A stretch of DNA of 64,000 nucleotides from an uncultured Eubacteriales bacterium (GTDB lineage: Bacteria > Bacillota > Clostridia > Oscillospirales > Acutalibacteraceae): positions 248,001 to 312,000 of the forward strand of contig CAKUUD010000001.1 in the NCBI GenBank assembly GCA_934692675.1, read 5' to 3'. Within the stretch, counting starts at the first letter, position 1. Each line of letters opens with the position of its first letter. Of the stretch, positions 53,721 to 62,266 are shown one piece after another. A program made the position numbers and the translations under genes. Under the pieces are notes generated by a model, which did not search any database, had not been told where the DNA came from, and saw only the letters and a list, made by a program, of their open reading frames with translations.

Positions 53721-55133
53721 ATGAAAACCAGATTAGCAAGAAAATTTATGGCAATGTTATTTACGCTCTGCATGGCGCTTTCGTTTGTGCCGATTCCGGC
53801 TTTTGCGACAGAAAGTAATAAGATCACCGAGGTGAACATAAACGATATCTCGAATGAATTGTGGTCGTACAATAACGTGCCATTTGCAACGGTTGATGAA
53901 AGTAGCCCTTACACCATTGCAAGTCAAAAATGGTATGCGGAAAATTCAGGCACAATTACACCAGAAAGCGAAAACCTTAAACCTAAAGCAGGAGAGGAAT
54001 ATAGCTTTACAATTACTTTAGCAGCAAAGGATGGCTATGCTTTTCCTGTAAAAGCTGAAAGTGATTTTTATGACGGAGTTTTTAAAGTGAACGAAACACA
54101 ATATGAAGTTGACGCAACAACAGTAAGTTCAGATAGAAAAAATCTCACTGCTACGTTGTTTACAGATACAAGAGTTAAAGGAATTGCAGACATTCCGCCA
54201 GGAAGTAGAGTCGTTTATGATACAACTGTTCGCGATAATTTTACAGACTTACAAGTTGAAGATAACATCAACTTGAAAGAAGGCTCTGATTATATTATTG
54301 ATTTTACAAAAGAAGATAATCTATCCATGGCTTTACGTGCTATGGCAGATGTAGATGAAAAAAATCCAGAAAAAACTATATATTATAAATTTGCAAATAG
54401 CGATAACAATAGCCTTATCAAAACAGAAAATGTCTCAGAAGCTTTGATAAAAATAGTTGGAAGTAAATCCGAGGATAAAGCAGTAATGACCTTGGTGGGT
54501 AATATTGATGAAGATGCTTATTACGCATTAAAATTTATGTATACAGAATACACCGGCGCTAAATCAACATTCACGGGAGGGCAATACTATGAAGATGAGA
54601 ACAAATATGTTATAAATGAAATAAGAGACGATTACTACACAAGATATCATTTTGATTGTAAGTTGAATCTAATTAACAACTCCTCCGAATTACCTCAAAC
54701 ACCAGATACAGATGTTTATGAAATAATCGAAGGCGCAAATAGTTCCTGGATTCAGAACAGCGACGAAACATTGACCTTCCGTATCGATGGAGATTTATCA
54801 AAATTTGTTGGTATTAAAGTTGACGACGAATGGGTTGATAAAGAAAATTACGTAACGGATTCAGGTTCTACGATTGTAACTTTGAAGAACGAATATCTTA
54901 AAACGCTTTCCGTGGGCGAACATAAAATTACTTTCGTCTACACAGACGGCGAAGTCAGCACAAATTTTGAAGTAAAGGAAGCAGAAAAACCAGAAAAAAC
55001 AGAGAAGAGTATGGATGTTCCCAAGACGGGTGATAATATAAACATTCTATTATGGTTTTCTCTGATATTAGCAAGTGCTTTAATAGTGTTTGTATCGGGA
55101 AGATATTACGTGGATGAAAATGATATAATTTAA
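53721..55133 (+). CDS. Sortase-anchored surface protein (VPKTGD ending)
   Basis: This 470-residue protein has a signal peptide with the same hydrophobic core style as the 50477-51910 protein (MALSFVPIPAFA, cleavage about residue 30). The first domain (about 33-150) is homologous to that protein, with GEEYSFTITLAAKDGYAF and a later DRKNLTATLF strand. A second beta region and an X2-like domain (about 345-430, ending TFVYTDGE) follow. The sorting signal is DVPKTGD (about 435) plus a hydrophobic helix; the tail has only one Arg followed by acidic residues, weaker than usual. GGAGAGG precedes the ATG. It is divergent from the kinase gene and closed by a terminator. Confidence 0.86.
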   Translation: MKTRLARKFMAMLFTLCMALSFVPIPAFATESNKITEVNINDISNELWSYNNVPFATVDESSPYTIASQKWYAENSGTITPESENLKPKAGEEYSFTITLAAKDGYAFPVKAESDFYDGVFKVNETQYEVDATTVSSDRKNLTATLFTDTRVKGIADIPPGSRVVYDTTVRDNFTDLQVEDNINLKEGSDYIIDFTKEDNLSMALRAMADVDEKNPEKTIYYKFANSDNNSLIKTENVSEALIKIVGSKSEDKAVMTLVGNIDEDAYYALKFMYTEYTGAKSTFTGGQYYEDENKYVINEIRDDYYTRYHFDCKLNLINNSSELPQTPDTDVYEIIEGANSSWIQNSDETLTFRIDGDLSKFVGIKVDDEWVDKENYVTDSGSTIVTLKNEYLKTLSVGEHKITFVYTDGEVSTNFEVKEAEKPEKTEKSMDVPKTGDNINILLWFSLILASALIVFVSGRYYVDENDII

Positions 55134-55141
55134 ACGCAAAG

Positions 55142-55178
55142 GCTTATAAATTGCAAAAAGCGATTTATAAGCTTTTAT
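55142..55178 (+). terminator. Terminator after the VPKTGD protein gene
   Basis: Perfect 10-bp stem GCTTATAAAT (55142-55151) and ATTTATAAGC (55163-55172) followed by TTTTATT. Confidence 0.8.
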
Positions 55179-55269
55179 TAATTTGGATAAAATATTTTCT
55201 GAAAACCCCGTGCCTTAGTTGGGCTTGTTTTTTTGATTTATAAAAATATAAATATTTCACACAAAGAAC

Positions 55270-55298
55270 TTGACAAATCGATATTATATATTTATAAT
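55270..55298 (+). promoter_or_regulatory. Promoter of large charged protein 1
   Basis: TTGACA (55270-55275) and TATAAT (55293-55298) have 17-base spacing. Positions 55281-55298 (ATATTATATATTTATAAT) are identical to 57365-57382 of the next gene's promoter. Confidence 0.8.
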
Positions 55299-55386
55299 TT
55301 ATAAAAAGATTTGCAATTTAAGAGGTGATTTAAATTCAAATAATATCCCAAATGGGATAAATTTTAAAACGAAGGGGAAGATTACA

Positions 55387-57234
55387 ATGGGAATAGGGAT
55401 AAGTTTAAGAGGTTTAAAAAATAAGTTTAACGAACTCATGGGCAGAGATAAGGGAAAAAAGGAGAACAAGAAACTTAGCGAGAGTCTAGAGTCGAAAGAA
55501 GAAACACGTTTTGACGACACCAGTCCCACCAAATCAAAAAAAACAACAGTTAGTACTGATTTAGACAACACAAAAAATGGAGCAAGTAGTGGTAGCGTGA
55601 ATAGTGGAGAGGTGCATGTTGAAGGTCTAGGTCAAACAACTCCAACCGGAAGTGTTGCACCGCAAACAAATCCAAGCACCGGGTCGGGACCTTCTATGCT
55701 TTCGCCGAATAGCAGTACGAAAAGATCACGGCGATTGCCTCCGCCTCCTCTTCCTCAAAATTTTTCTGACCCTAAGTGTCAAAAGTGGGTAATAGAAAAA
55801 TTTCTGAAAGGTGACTTGAGTAAATTGATAGACGAAGCCAAAAAAAAGAGACTTTTGGATGATAGTTACAATTATAACGAAAATATTAAGTGCTACGGCT
55901 TTGATTATCCTGCTTGCAAGTTTTTAGAAAATGTAAGAGTTTTTTGGTTAAAAATAGCTGAAATTATATATAGTAAAATAGAAGAAATACCGTCAAATGA
56001 TATTAGTTATGAGATTATTAATTTCCAAAATCAGATTGGGAATTGTTTACAAAGAACAGAAATGCAGTCTTTACTGAGCAAAGATGATTTTGTTAACAAA
56101 TCGAAAGAATTTTTAAAAGCTATTAATGAAAAGATTGATGGAGTAAGCGGGGAAAAATTACTGGAAGATAAAAAAAGTGAATTGATAAAATCAAAAGAAG
56201 TCGTTGAGAAAGCTAATGAGAAAGCAGCTTCATTAGAATCTAAAAAAAGTGAAATAATAACCAAAGAAAGCAATAGATTTAATGCGCTTGTAGATAAATA
56301 TTGCAAAGTTACAGGAACAAATTACGAAATTGAAAACAATAATATGTCTGAGTTTTATAACTCTATCAGCGATTTTTGGTCAAAGTGCGTTAAAGAAGAA
56401 CTTAAAATCACAGACTCTAAAAGAGCTGACAAATTGAACAGTGCTATGATCAATATTGATAAAGAAATTTTAAAAAATGGTAACAAGTTGGATGAAATAC
56501 CAGATGATGAAAGACTAGTATCCCTTGAGGAAGCGCTTGATCAAAAGTTTAACATCATAGGAAGGGTAGTTCTATATTTAGAAAAAAGAAAGAACAAAGA
56601 AAATGAAAAAGGCTTTTTTGGTAAATTATTTGGAAAGTCTAAAAAGTCGGATGATGAGACAAAAAGCGATGAGAGCAATAAAAGTAAGGAAGAATTGAAA
56701 GAAGAGAAAAAGCAAAAGAAAGAAAAACTGAATAATCAAAAACGGTTAAAAAAATGCTTCGAAGATATGGGTAAATACTTCGTAAAGCACAAAGATGTAG
56801 TTAGTGCTACCGGCCTTAGAAAATTAGTTAAGAATAATATAAAGACCTATGAAGACTGGAGCCGAGACCTGTGCGTGGTATTGGGGAAAAATTTACAATC
56901 ACTTGTAAGCGAAGGAGTTACTAAAGAACTATTAATAAGCATTTTATTCATAAGTTTTATTGATCTGGGCGATAAAGAAAGTGTGATTGCTGCTTGCGAT
57001 GGCCTTAAGGAAGGTAAAATAAAAAATGGAAAAGATGACTTTATTAATAAAGCCGCAGCGATTCGTAAGGCAATAAAAGGTAAATGCTCGATAGATATAG
57101 GGAAAGATGATTTAAAAGATTCTATATTAAGTTTATGCGTGAAACATGAGCTACTTAAGAGTAGATCCGCAAATGATACAATCGCAAGCGATTTTAAGCA
57201 TCCATGGAATTCGGCAAACGCGCCGAAAGCATAA
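55387..57234 (+). CDS. Large charged coiled-coil protein with SH3-ligand-like proline motif (array member 1)
   Basis: This 615-residue protein has no signal peptide or membrane segment and no recognised family. Residues 1-105 are charged and low complexity (Lys/Glu, then Ser/Thr/Gly). RRLPPPPLPQN (about 114-124) resembles class I SH3 or EVH1 polyproline ligands. Residues about 125-430 are helical and coiled-coil. A GFFGKLFGKSKK hinge and a Lys/Glu linker follow (about 410-450). A helical C-terminal domain (about 470-610) has a pattern similar to the C terminus of the next gene product. I chose ATG 55387, preceded by GGGGAAG; the longer frame from 55270 starts inside the promoter. It is the first of three similar genes. 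Confidence 0.82.
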   Translation: MGIGISLRGLKNKFNELMGRDKGKKENKKLSESLESKEETRFDDTSPTKSKKTTVSTDLDNTKNGASSGSVNSGEVHVEGLGQTTPTGSVAPQTNPSTGSGPSMLSPNSSTKRSRRLPPPPLPQNFSDPKCQKWVIEKFLKGDLSKLIDEAKKKRLLDDSYNYNENIKCYGFDYPACKFLENVRVFWLKIAEIIYSKIEEIPSNDISYEIINFQNQIGNCLQRTEMQSLLSKDDFVNKSKEFLKAINEKIDGVSGEKLLEDKKSELIKSKEVVEKANEKAASLESKKSEIITKESNRFNALVDKYCKVTGTNYEIENNNMSEFYNSISDFWSKCVKEELKITDSKRADKLNSAMINIDKEILKNGNKLDEIPDDERLVSLEEALDQKFNIIGRVVLYLEKRKNKENEKGFFGKLFGKSKKSDDETKSDESNKSKEELKEEKKQKKEKLNNQKRLKKCFEDMGKYFVKHKDVVSATGLRKLVKNNIKTYEDWSRDLCVVLGKNLQSLVSEGVTKELLISILFISFIDLGDKESVIAACDGLKEGKIKNGKDDFINKAAAIRKAIKGKCSIDIGKDDLKDSILSLCVKHELLKSRSANDTIASDFKHPWNSANAPKA

Positions 57235-57240
57235 TTGAAG

Positions 57241-57272
57241 ACCGACCTCGTATTTAGAGGCCGGTTTTAATT
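57241..57272 (+). terminator. Terminator after array member 1
   Basis: ACCGACCTC (57241-57249) pairs with GAGGCCGGT (57257-57265), one bulge or mismatch, and is followed by T residues. Confidence 0.7.
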
Positions 57273-57353
57273 TTTAAGATAAATATGGAAGAACCTAGGT
57301 TCCAGGTGGTTGGAGATTTTATATCAAAAATATTTATAATATACAAAAAATAT

Positions 57354-57382
57354 TTGACATTAAAATATTATATATTTATAAT
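57354..57382 (+). promoter_or_regulatory. Promoter of large charged protein 2
   Basis: TTGACA (57354-57359) and TATAAT (57377-57382) have 17-base spacing and share the 18-bp core with the promoter of member 1. The RBS-start context AAAGGAGAGATAAT(T/C)ATG is shared with member 3. Confidence 0.8.
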
Positions 57383-57429
57383 AAATAATAAAAGCGTGAG
57401 AAAATTGACAAAATAAAGGAGAGATAATT

Positions 57430-60400
57430 ATGGGTTATACAGTTGAGAGAGATGCTTCAAAAAATAGGTGGAACGTTTGTGAAAGCTCTATGCCATTTGG
57501 TTTTCTCCAATCTCCTAAAGGTAAAGTATATAGGAATGAGAAGTTAGAAGATGGTGATTATGATGTAGTTAACGCATGGAACCAAGTAATAGGTAAGGTC
57601 GTTGTAAAAGACGGTAACTATATAGTTGAAGAATTTAGTTCTGATGAATCGAGTGATTCCGAGTGGTCGGATAGCGATGATGATATGGATCTTCCTTTTG
57701 GAGCTACCCAAAGCCATCAGGTGATAGGCGTTGTTAACGATGCAGCTCCCAAGCTTGCTGCCAATCCTAAAGTCAATGCAAATCCGGTTGCTCAGATTCC
57801 TGCTAAGCCTAAAATCAATTCAGTTCCGGCTCTCAAAAAAGATGGTGTGGTAGGTAAATTTGCGAAATCTTTTGAGAATGCTTCAACAAAAGATGCAGTG
57901 GTGCATTCGTCAACTTTATTAGCAGGGAAAATTCAGAAACTATACACAGACTGTGACGATCTTGCGAAGAAATTCCAAGGGGTATATAAAGACTTTAAAC
58001 CAGGGGGAAATTCAAACAAGTTAGAAGATGTATATCGTAAATTGAGCGCTATGTTGTCGTATGCAAATATGAAGTTGTCAGAAAATGAAGAAAGAATTTT
58101 TAACGATTCTATAAGAAGTGCCAACTACAGTAAAAGTGCTAATCGATACACTGAAGAAGAACTTGAAAATTTCAAAGAAAAATATGAACCATATGCACAA
58201 AAGGTGAAAGACTATTTAGGAATTACGAAAGAAATCGGTGAATTGGAAAAGGAATGCAGTAGCAAGGCGAGTTCGTTTGTAGGTCAACTTGGAAATATTA
58301 ATTATGAAATTAAAGATTCTACGGAAATTTTAAATAAAAAAGGAAAAAATAAATTAGATGAAGTAAAAAAATGGTTAGAAGTATTATGTTTATATATAGG
58401 CGAAAAAAATTTAGAGGGATTTGACGCAGCTGCAAAGGGATGCTATAAATATTTAGCTTCAGGAGATCCCGATAATGCAAATGAACAGCTAGCAATTATA
58501 AAAGGCATTTGTGATAATTGTTTTAGTTTGAGTGATCAGTATGAAAGACTTCAACGTTCATGTGAATCGTTGTACAATAATGCGGCATCTAAGACGCGTG
58601 AGGCTGGATATAGAGTTGAAGTGAAAGATGAAAAGAATATATTAGGCGAAAGATTGTTTGATGTCAAAGAAGTGTTAAGTGATTTAAAGGCAAATTTAGA
58701 CAAGATAAGTTTCTTAGGTCAGGGAGAAAGTATAGACGAAAAAGAGCTAGAAGAATTGGACAAAGAAGCATTAAATTATAAAAATGCACTGGAAAGTTAC
58801 AATTTGGATGGAGCTGAAAAAGCGTATGATGCTTTTGATAGTAAGTATCAAGAGTTAAATTTATCTGAAAAACTTGGTGATGCTATTGGCTGGGTTGTAA
58901 CAAAGGATACCGCGACCGACAAGTGGGCACTTGTGAGACTGAAAAATGATACAGTTAAGTATGAAGTTGATTATGTCAAAGCGGAGGATGATTTAAAAGA
59001 AGGAAGGGTTTATACAGCTTCCAACCAAAAGTATCAATTTCAAGTTATAAAAATTAAAAATAATGATGATGTATATCGTACAACTTATTTAAAATATACA
59101 GGAAAAATCGATTCGGAGGCAGAACTGAGGATGGTATCAGGTGATAAATTTGATGAAATCTCTGGTTTGTTTGTTGAATATGATAAAAATAAAGGCTTTT
59201 GGAAGTTAAAGAATAGTAATGATAAAAAAATGGAATACACAGTCCGGAAATCGGACGATGAGGGTAGAGTATTAGGCAAACCTATAAAAGAAGATAATTT
59301 GGATTCTAATTCAAGATATGTAGCATGCGAAGGTGACGAAGAAAATATTTATTTTAAGGTTATAGATAAAGGAAACAAGCAGTATAAAGTGACTGGAATT
59401 GAAAATATTGGCGAGGGAAGATATTCACAGATATTAAAAGATAAATTTGAAGAAGATATGAACCCGGTCGGCCGTAATATTAAGTGGATTGTTGAGCTCA
59501 GTGAATTTCCGGATGAGAATGATAAAAAATGGGCATTAGTGAACGTTAAAAATAAAAATAAAAAACTTGAAATTGTTGAGGTGGATGAAACAGACGAAAT
59601 TTTTCTTGATGAAAGTACTAAAGAATTATCTGAAAATAAGCGCTATAAAACAAAAGATTTAGAAATGACTTTTGCAGTGGAAAAAATTGCTGAAAATATG
59701 TATGCAGCAAAGGACATAAAGATTAAAAAGGATTTTGTCGCAAAGCCAAAATTGATGAGAGTACTCGGGGAAGAGTGTTTAGATGATATAAATCATCCAA
59801 ATCCTGTGAAATTACCCGTGAAAAAGCCAAAAGATATAGAAGATAAAAAACCTGCGGAAGAAGTAAAACCCGTAGAAGAAGAAAAACCTGCAGAGGAAGA
59901 AAAACCCGTAGAGGAAGAAAAACCTGTAGAGGAAGAAAAACCTGTTGAAGAAGAAAAGCCCGCTGAAGAGGAAAAGCCTGTAGAAGAAAAAAAGCCTGCT
60001 GAAGAAGAGAAACCCGAGATAGAATTTGAAGATAATCTCGACAAAAAAAGCAAGTATATAAGAAAAGAATTTTATATATTGAAAGAAAAAGTTTTAAAAA
60101 TCGGATTGAGGGATATAGAGGAACCAAGTAAGTTTGATATCAGTGATAAGGATAATATCAGCGAAGTATACTATGCTTTTGAAAACATGAGAAGGGGCAT
60201 ATTAGCAAAAAGAAAACAAGAAGAAGGTCCTAACAAGCCTGTAAATCCTGAGCTAAATCTTGATGTAATGCCAAAAAAATACGATCCCGTTAAGTACTAC
60301 CTTGTTGGAAAAAATGCATTTAAGAGTAGTAAGCCTGCTCCCGAAACAATAACAAATTGTGATCTTTTAGATGAAGAGATTAAGGAAATAAATAAACTTT

Positions 60401-62016
60401 TAAAATATTATAAACCCAAAAAGCAGGAAAAATCAGCGACTAAAAATTCTAAGACCAAGGAAGAAAAACATAAAAAACAGGACAAGGACCCTCTCCAAGA
60501 CGTCGAAAAAGCATATTATGACGTTAAAGAAGAAGCCAATGCTAAAATTTTCGGCGGTGAGTACGGAGGAGAGAAATATGAAGAAAATCCCGACAATATA
60601 GAGCCTCGTATTCAATTTAAAATAAAAAATCTTTGGGAAAAAGTTAATGACAAAGTAAACGAAGGCGAAAAATATAAAAAAGAAAAAGAAAAAAATAAAA
60701 CCGAATTCAATAAAATAGATAAAAAGTACGAAAAATTATTGAACGCAAAAGAAAGTAATAGCGTAAAATTAAAGAAAGGTCTAGCTGTTATTTTTAAGGA
60801 CGAACTCAATATTATATCAAAATTAATAAAAAAAGGCGCAAAGAGGTTAGGAGTTTCTAACTCGAAGACTAAAGAGAAGTCCGACAAACAAATGATGCTT
60901 GAACTCAAAAACACGTATGAATCTCAGAAAAAGCTAGCAGAAATGCAGGGTATAGAAGGAATTCCCGACATAGACAGCTTTAATATTAGGGATGAGACGT
61001 CTGCGAAAGGGATATTCACTGCATTTAAGAATTTAAGAACGCTTGTAGTTGAGGCAAGAAAGAAAAAGCTGAAAGATGAAAAGGAAAATTTGAATGCAAT
61101 ACATTTAGAATTAACAGGCGGTGGAGACAAAAATAACGAAGAAACAAGCCCACGCATTAAGGAAATTAAGGAAGATATCGAAAAAATAGATAAAAAAATT
61201 GAAAAAATAAAAAATGAAGAACTTGAGGTAAAGACTGACAACGATGGGGAAGTACTATACGAAGTAAAGCAGCAAATAATGGAATATTCGGAAAAAGTTG
61301 AAGCTGACCTAATGCGTTTGATGTCTAGCGACAATACAGAGTTGAAAGATACACAAGATAAAAAATTCAAGAGCGGTGGGAAGTCGTTTTTTGGCAGCAT
61401 CAAAAAATCTTTTGGCGACTTCGTTGACAACCTACGTGGTAAGCCGGTTGAGTTATCTGTGGATAAAGATCTGGTAATTGACTTCAACACTAACTTACCA
61501 AACGCATTAAAAAATGATAGTACGTCTAGTTCGTTGAATAAAATAATTACAACGGCTTTCTCTAATCGAAAAGAAATTTACTCATCGTGGTTTGAGTATA
61601 TTTGTAAAAAAGGCAAACAAGCCGATACATGCTTTAATGGTAAAGCTAAGATGAGTGCAGAAAATGCGATTATAATTTTGATGTATATATTTTTACGAAG
61701 CCTGGTGCATGCTCGGATTGAAGACGTGAACAGCGTAAGAAAAGGTTTAAAGGCATTTACTAAAAAAGTCAGCCCAGACTATAAAGTTGGAAACGTGCCG
61801 GAAGCATCAAAAATTACCCTTGAACTATGCCAAAATTTGAAAAATAACATGCTCAATATTTCAAATCGCAAAAAATCTGCAGATGTAAGTAAAATAATAA
61901 AAAAAGAGAAATGTATGAGCATTTTGGATTTTGTGAATGTTGAGGAGAAGAGTCTTACAGACAAAAAAATTAAACCTGAAAAGTTCAAAAAAAGTCTGAA
62001 AGCTAAACTCAAATAA
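57430..62016 (+). CDS. Giant multidomain charged protein (array member 2)
   Basis: This 1528-residue protein has no signal peptide and no recognised family. Residues 1-70 form a small beta-rich unit (YTVERDASKNRWNV... GDYDVV... GKVVV), and similar units recur at about 486-560 (WVVTKD...KWALV), 576-660 (FVEYDKNKGFWKL) and 683-775 (WIVELS...KKWALV), each with a Trp/Leu strand, a G.RY or G.VY turn and a closing FxV strand. Residues about 150-480 are helical. A hexapeptide repeat, P(V/A)EEEK, nine units, spans about 808-861. After it a helical segment is duplicated (GLRDIEEPSKFDISD... about 890 and GIEGIPDIDSFNIRD... about 1177). A helical C-terminal domain lies at about 1350-1500. The ATG follows AAAGGAGAG. 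Function unknown; the layout suggests a scaffold or effector. Confidence 0.85.
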   Translation: MGYTVERDASKNRWNVCESSMPFGFLQSPKGKVYRNEKLEDGDYDVVNAWNQVIGKVVVKDGNYIVEEFSSDESSDSEWSDSDDDMDLPFGATQSHQVIGVVNDAAPKLAANPKVNANPVAQIPAKPKINSVPALKKDGVVGKFAKSFENASTKDAVVHSSTLLAGKIQKLYTDCDDLAKKFQGVYKDFKPGGNSNKLEDVYRKLSAMLSYANMKLSENEERIFNDSIRSANYSKSANRYTEEELENFKEKYEPYAQKVKDYLGITKEIGELEKECSSKASSFVGQLGNINYEIKDSTEILNKKGKNKLDEVKKWLEVLCLYIGEKNLEGFDAAAKGCYKYLASGDPDNANEQLAIIKGICDNCFSLSDQYERLQRSCESLYNNAASKTREAGYRVEVKDEKNILGERLFDVKEVLSDLKANLDKISFLGQGESIDEKELEELDKEALNYKNALESYNLDGAEKAYDAFDSKYQELNLSEKLGDAIGWVVTKDTATDKWALVRLKNDTVKYEVDYVKAEDDLKEGRVYTASNQKYQFQVIKIKNNDDVYRTTYLKYTGKIDSEAELRMVSGDKFDEISGLFVEYDKNKGFWKLKNSNDKKMEYTVRKSDDEGRVLGKPIKEDNLDSNSRYVACEGDEENIYFKVIDKGNKQYKVTGIENIGEGRYSQILKDKFEEDMNPVGRNIKWIVELSEFPDENDKKWALVNVKNKNKKLEIVEVDETDEIFLDESTKELSENKRYKTKDLEMTFAVEKIAENMYAAKDIKIKKDFVAKPKLMRVLGEECLDDINHPNPVKLPVKKPKDIEDKKPAEEVKPVEEEKPAEEEKPVEEEKPVEEEKPVEEEKPAEEEKPVEEKKPAEEEKPEIEFEDNLDKKSKYIRKEFYILKEKVLKIGLRDIEEPSKFDISDKDNISEVYYAFENMRRGILAKRKQEEGPNKPVNPELNLDVMPKKYDPVKYYLVGKNAFKSSKPAPETITNCDLLDEEIKEINKLLKYYKPKKQEKSATKNSKTKEEKHKKQDKDPLQDVEKAYYDVKEEANAKIFGGEYGGEKYEENPDNIEPRIQFKIKNLWEKVNDKVNEGEKYKKEKEKNKTEFNKIDKKYEKLLNAKESNSVKLKKGLAVIFKDELNIISKLIKKGAKRLGVSNSKTKEKSDKQMMLELKNTYESQKKLAEMQGIEGIPDIDSFNIRDETSAKGIFTAFKNLRTLVVEARKKKLKDEKENLNAIHLELTGGGDKNNEETSPRIKEIKEDIEKIDKKIEKIKNEELEVKTDNDGEVLYEVKQQIMEYSEKVEADLMRLMSSDNTELKDTQDKKFKSGGKSFFGSIKKSFGDFVDNLRGKPVELSVDKDLVIDFNTNLPNALKNDSTSSSLNKIITTAFSNRKEIYSSWFEYICKKGKQADTCFNGKAKMSAENAIIILMYIFLRSLVHARIEDVNSVRKGLKAFTKKVSPDYKVGNVPEASKITLELCQNLKNNMLNISNRKKSADVSKIIKKEKCMSILDFVNVEEKSLTDKKIKPEKFKKSLKAKLK
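59851..60012 (+). repeat. Nine-unit 18-bp tandem repeat inside array member 2
   Basis: In-frame 18-base units encode P-(V/A)-E-E-(E/V/K)-K. Units differ at synonymous positions, so the repeat is old or maintained at protein level; unit number may vary between strains. Confidence 0.85.
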
Positions 62017-62074
62017 TTTTATTGCTCCGATTACGGAATTTAGTTTGAAAATGTAAAAAATACACAAAATTATA

Positions 62075-62103
62075 TTGACAAGCTCGAGTTAATTGTATAT
62101 AAT
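62075..62103 (+). promoter_or_regulatory. Promoter of large charged protein 3
   Basis: TTGACA (62075-62080) and TATAAT (62098-62103) have 17-base spacing. A leader of about 150 bases precedes the ATG. Confidence 0.75.
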
Positions 62104-62195
62104 ATGTACCAGATTAAAAATATGTGACATACGAACAATTAAAATTGCAGTAGTATTTGCAAATTGTTTACTTATCACATATACAATCTAAAAAA

Positions 62196-62210
62196 GTGAT
62201 TTTAAATCAC
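62196..62210. promoter_or_regulatory. Palindrome in the leader of array member 3
   Basis: Perfect 15-base palindrome GTGATTTTAAATCAC (7-bp arms, one central base) lies downstream of the promoter and 56 bases before the ATG. It could be an operator or small RNA hairpin; no T run follows. Confidence 0.35.
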
Positions 62211-62266
62211 AAATTCGATTCACTAGCGAGTATTGATTTACTATATTAGATAAAGGAGAGATAATC

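Noticed and set aside
59851..60012. Tandem repeat considered as CRISPR-like array
   Set aside because: Units are contiguous 18-base in-frame codons without spacers, coding for P(V/A)EEEK.
59723..60127. Long - strand frames opposite the PVEEEK repeat region
   Set aside because: They are low-complexity mirrors of the 18-bp tandem repeat on the + strand, without ribosome-binding sites.
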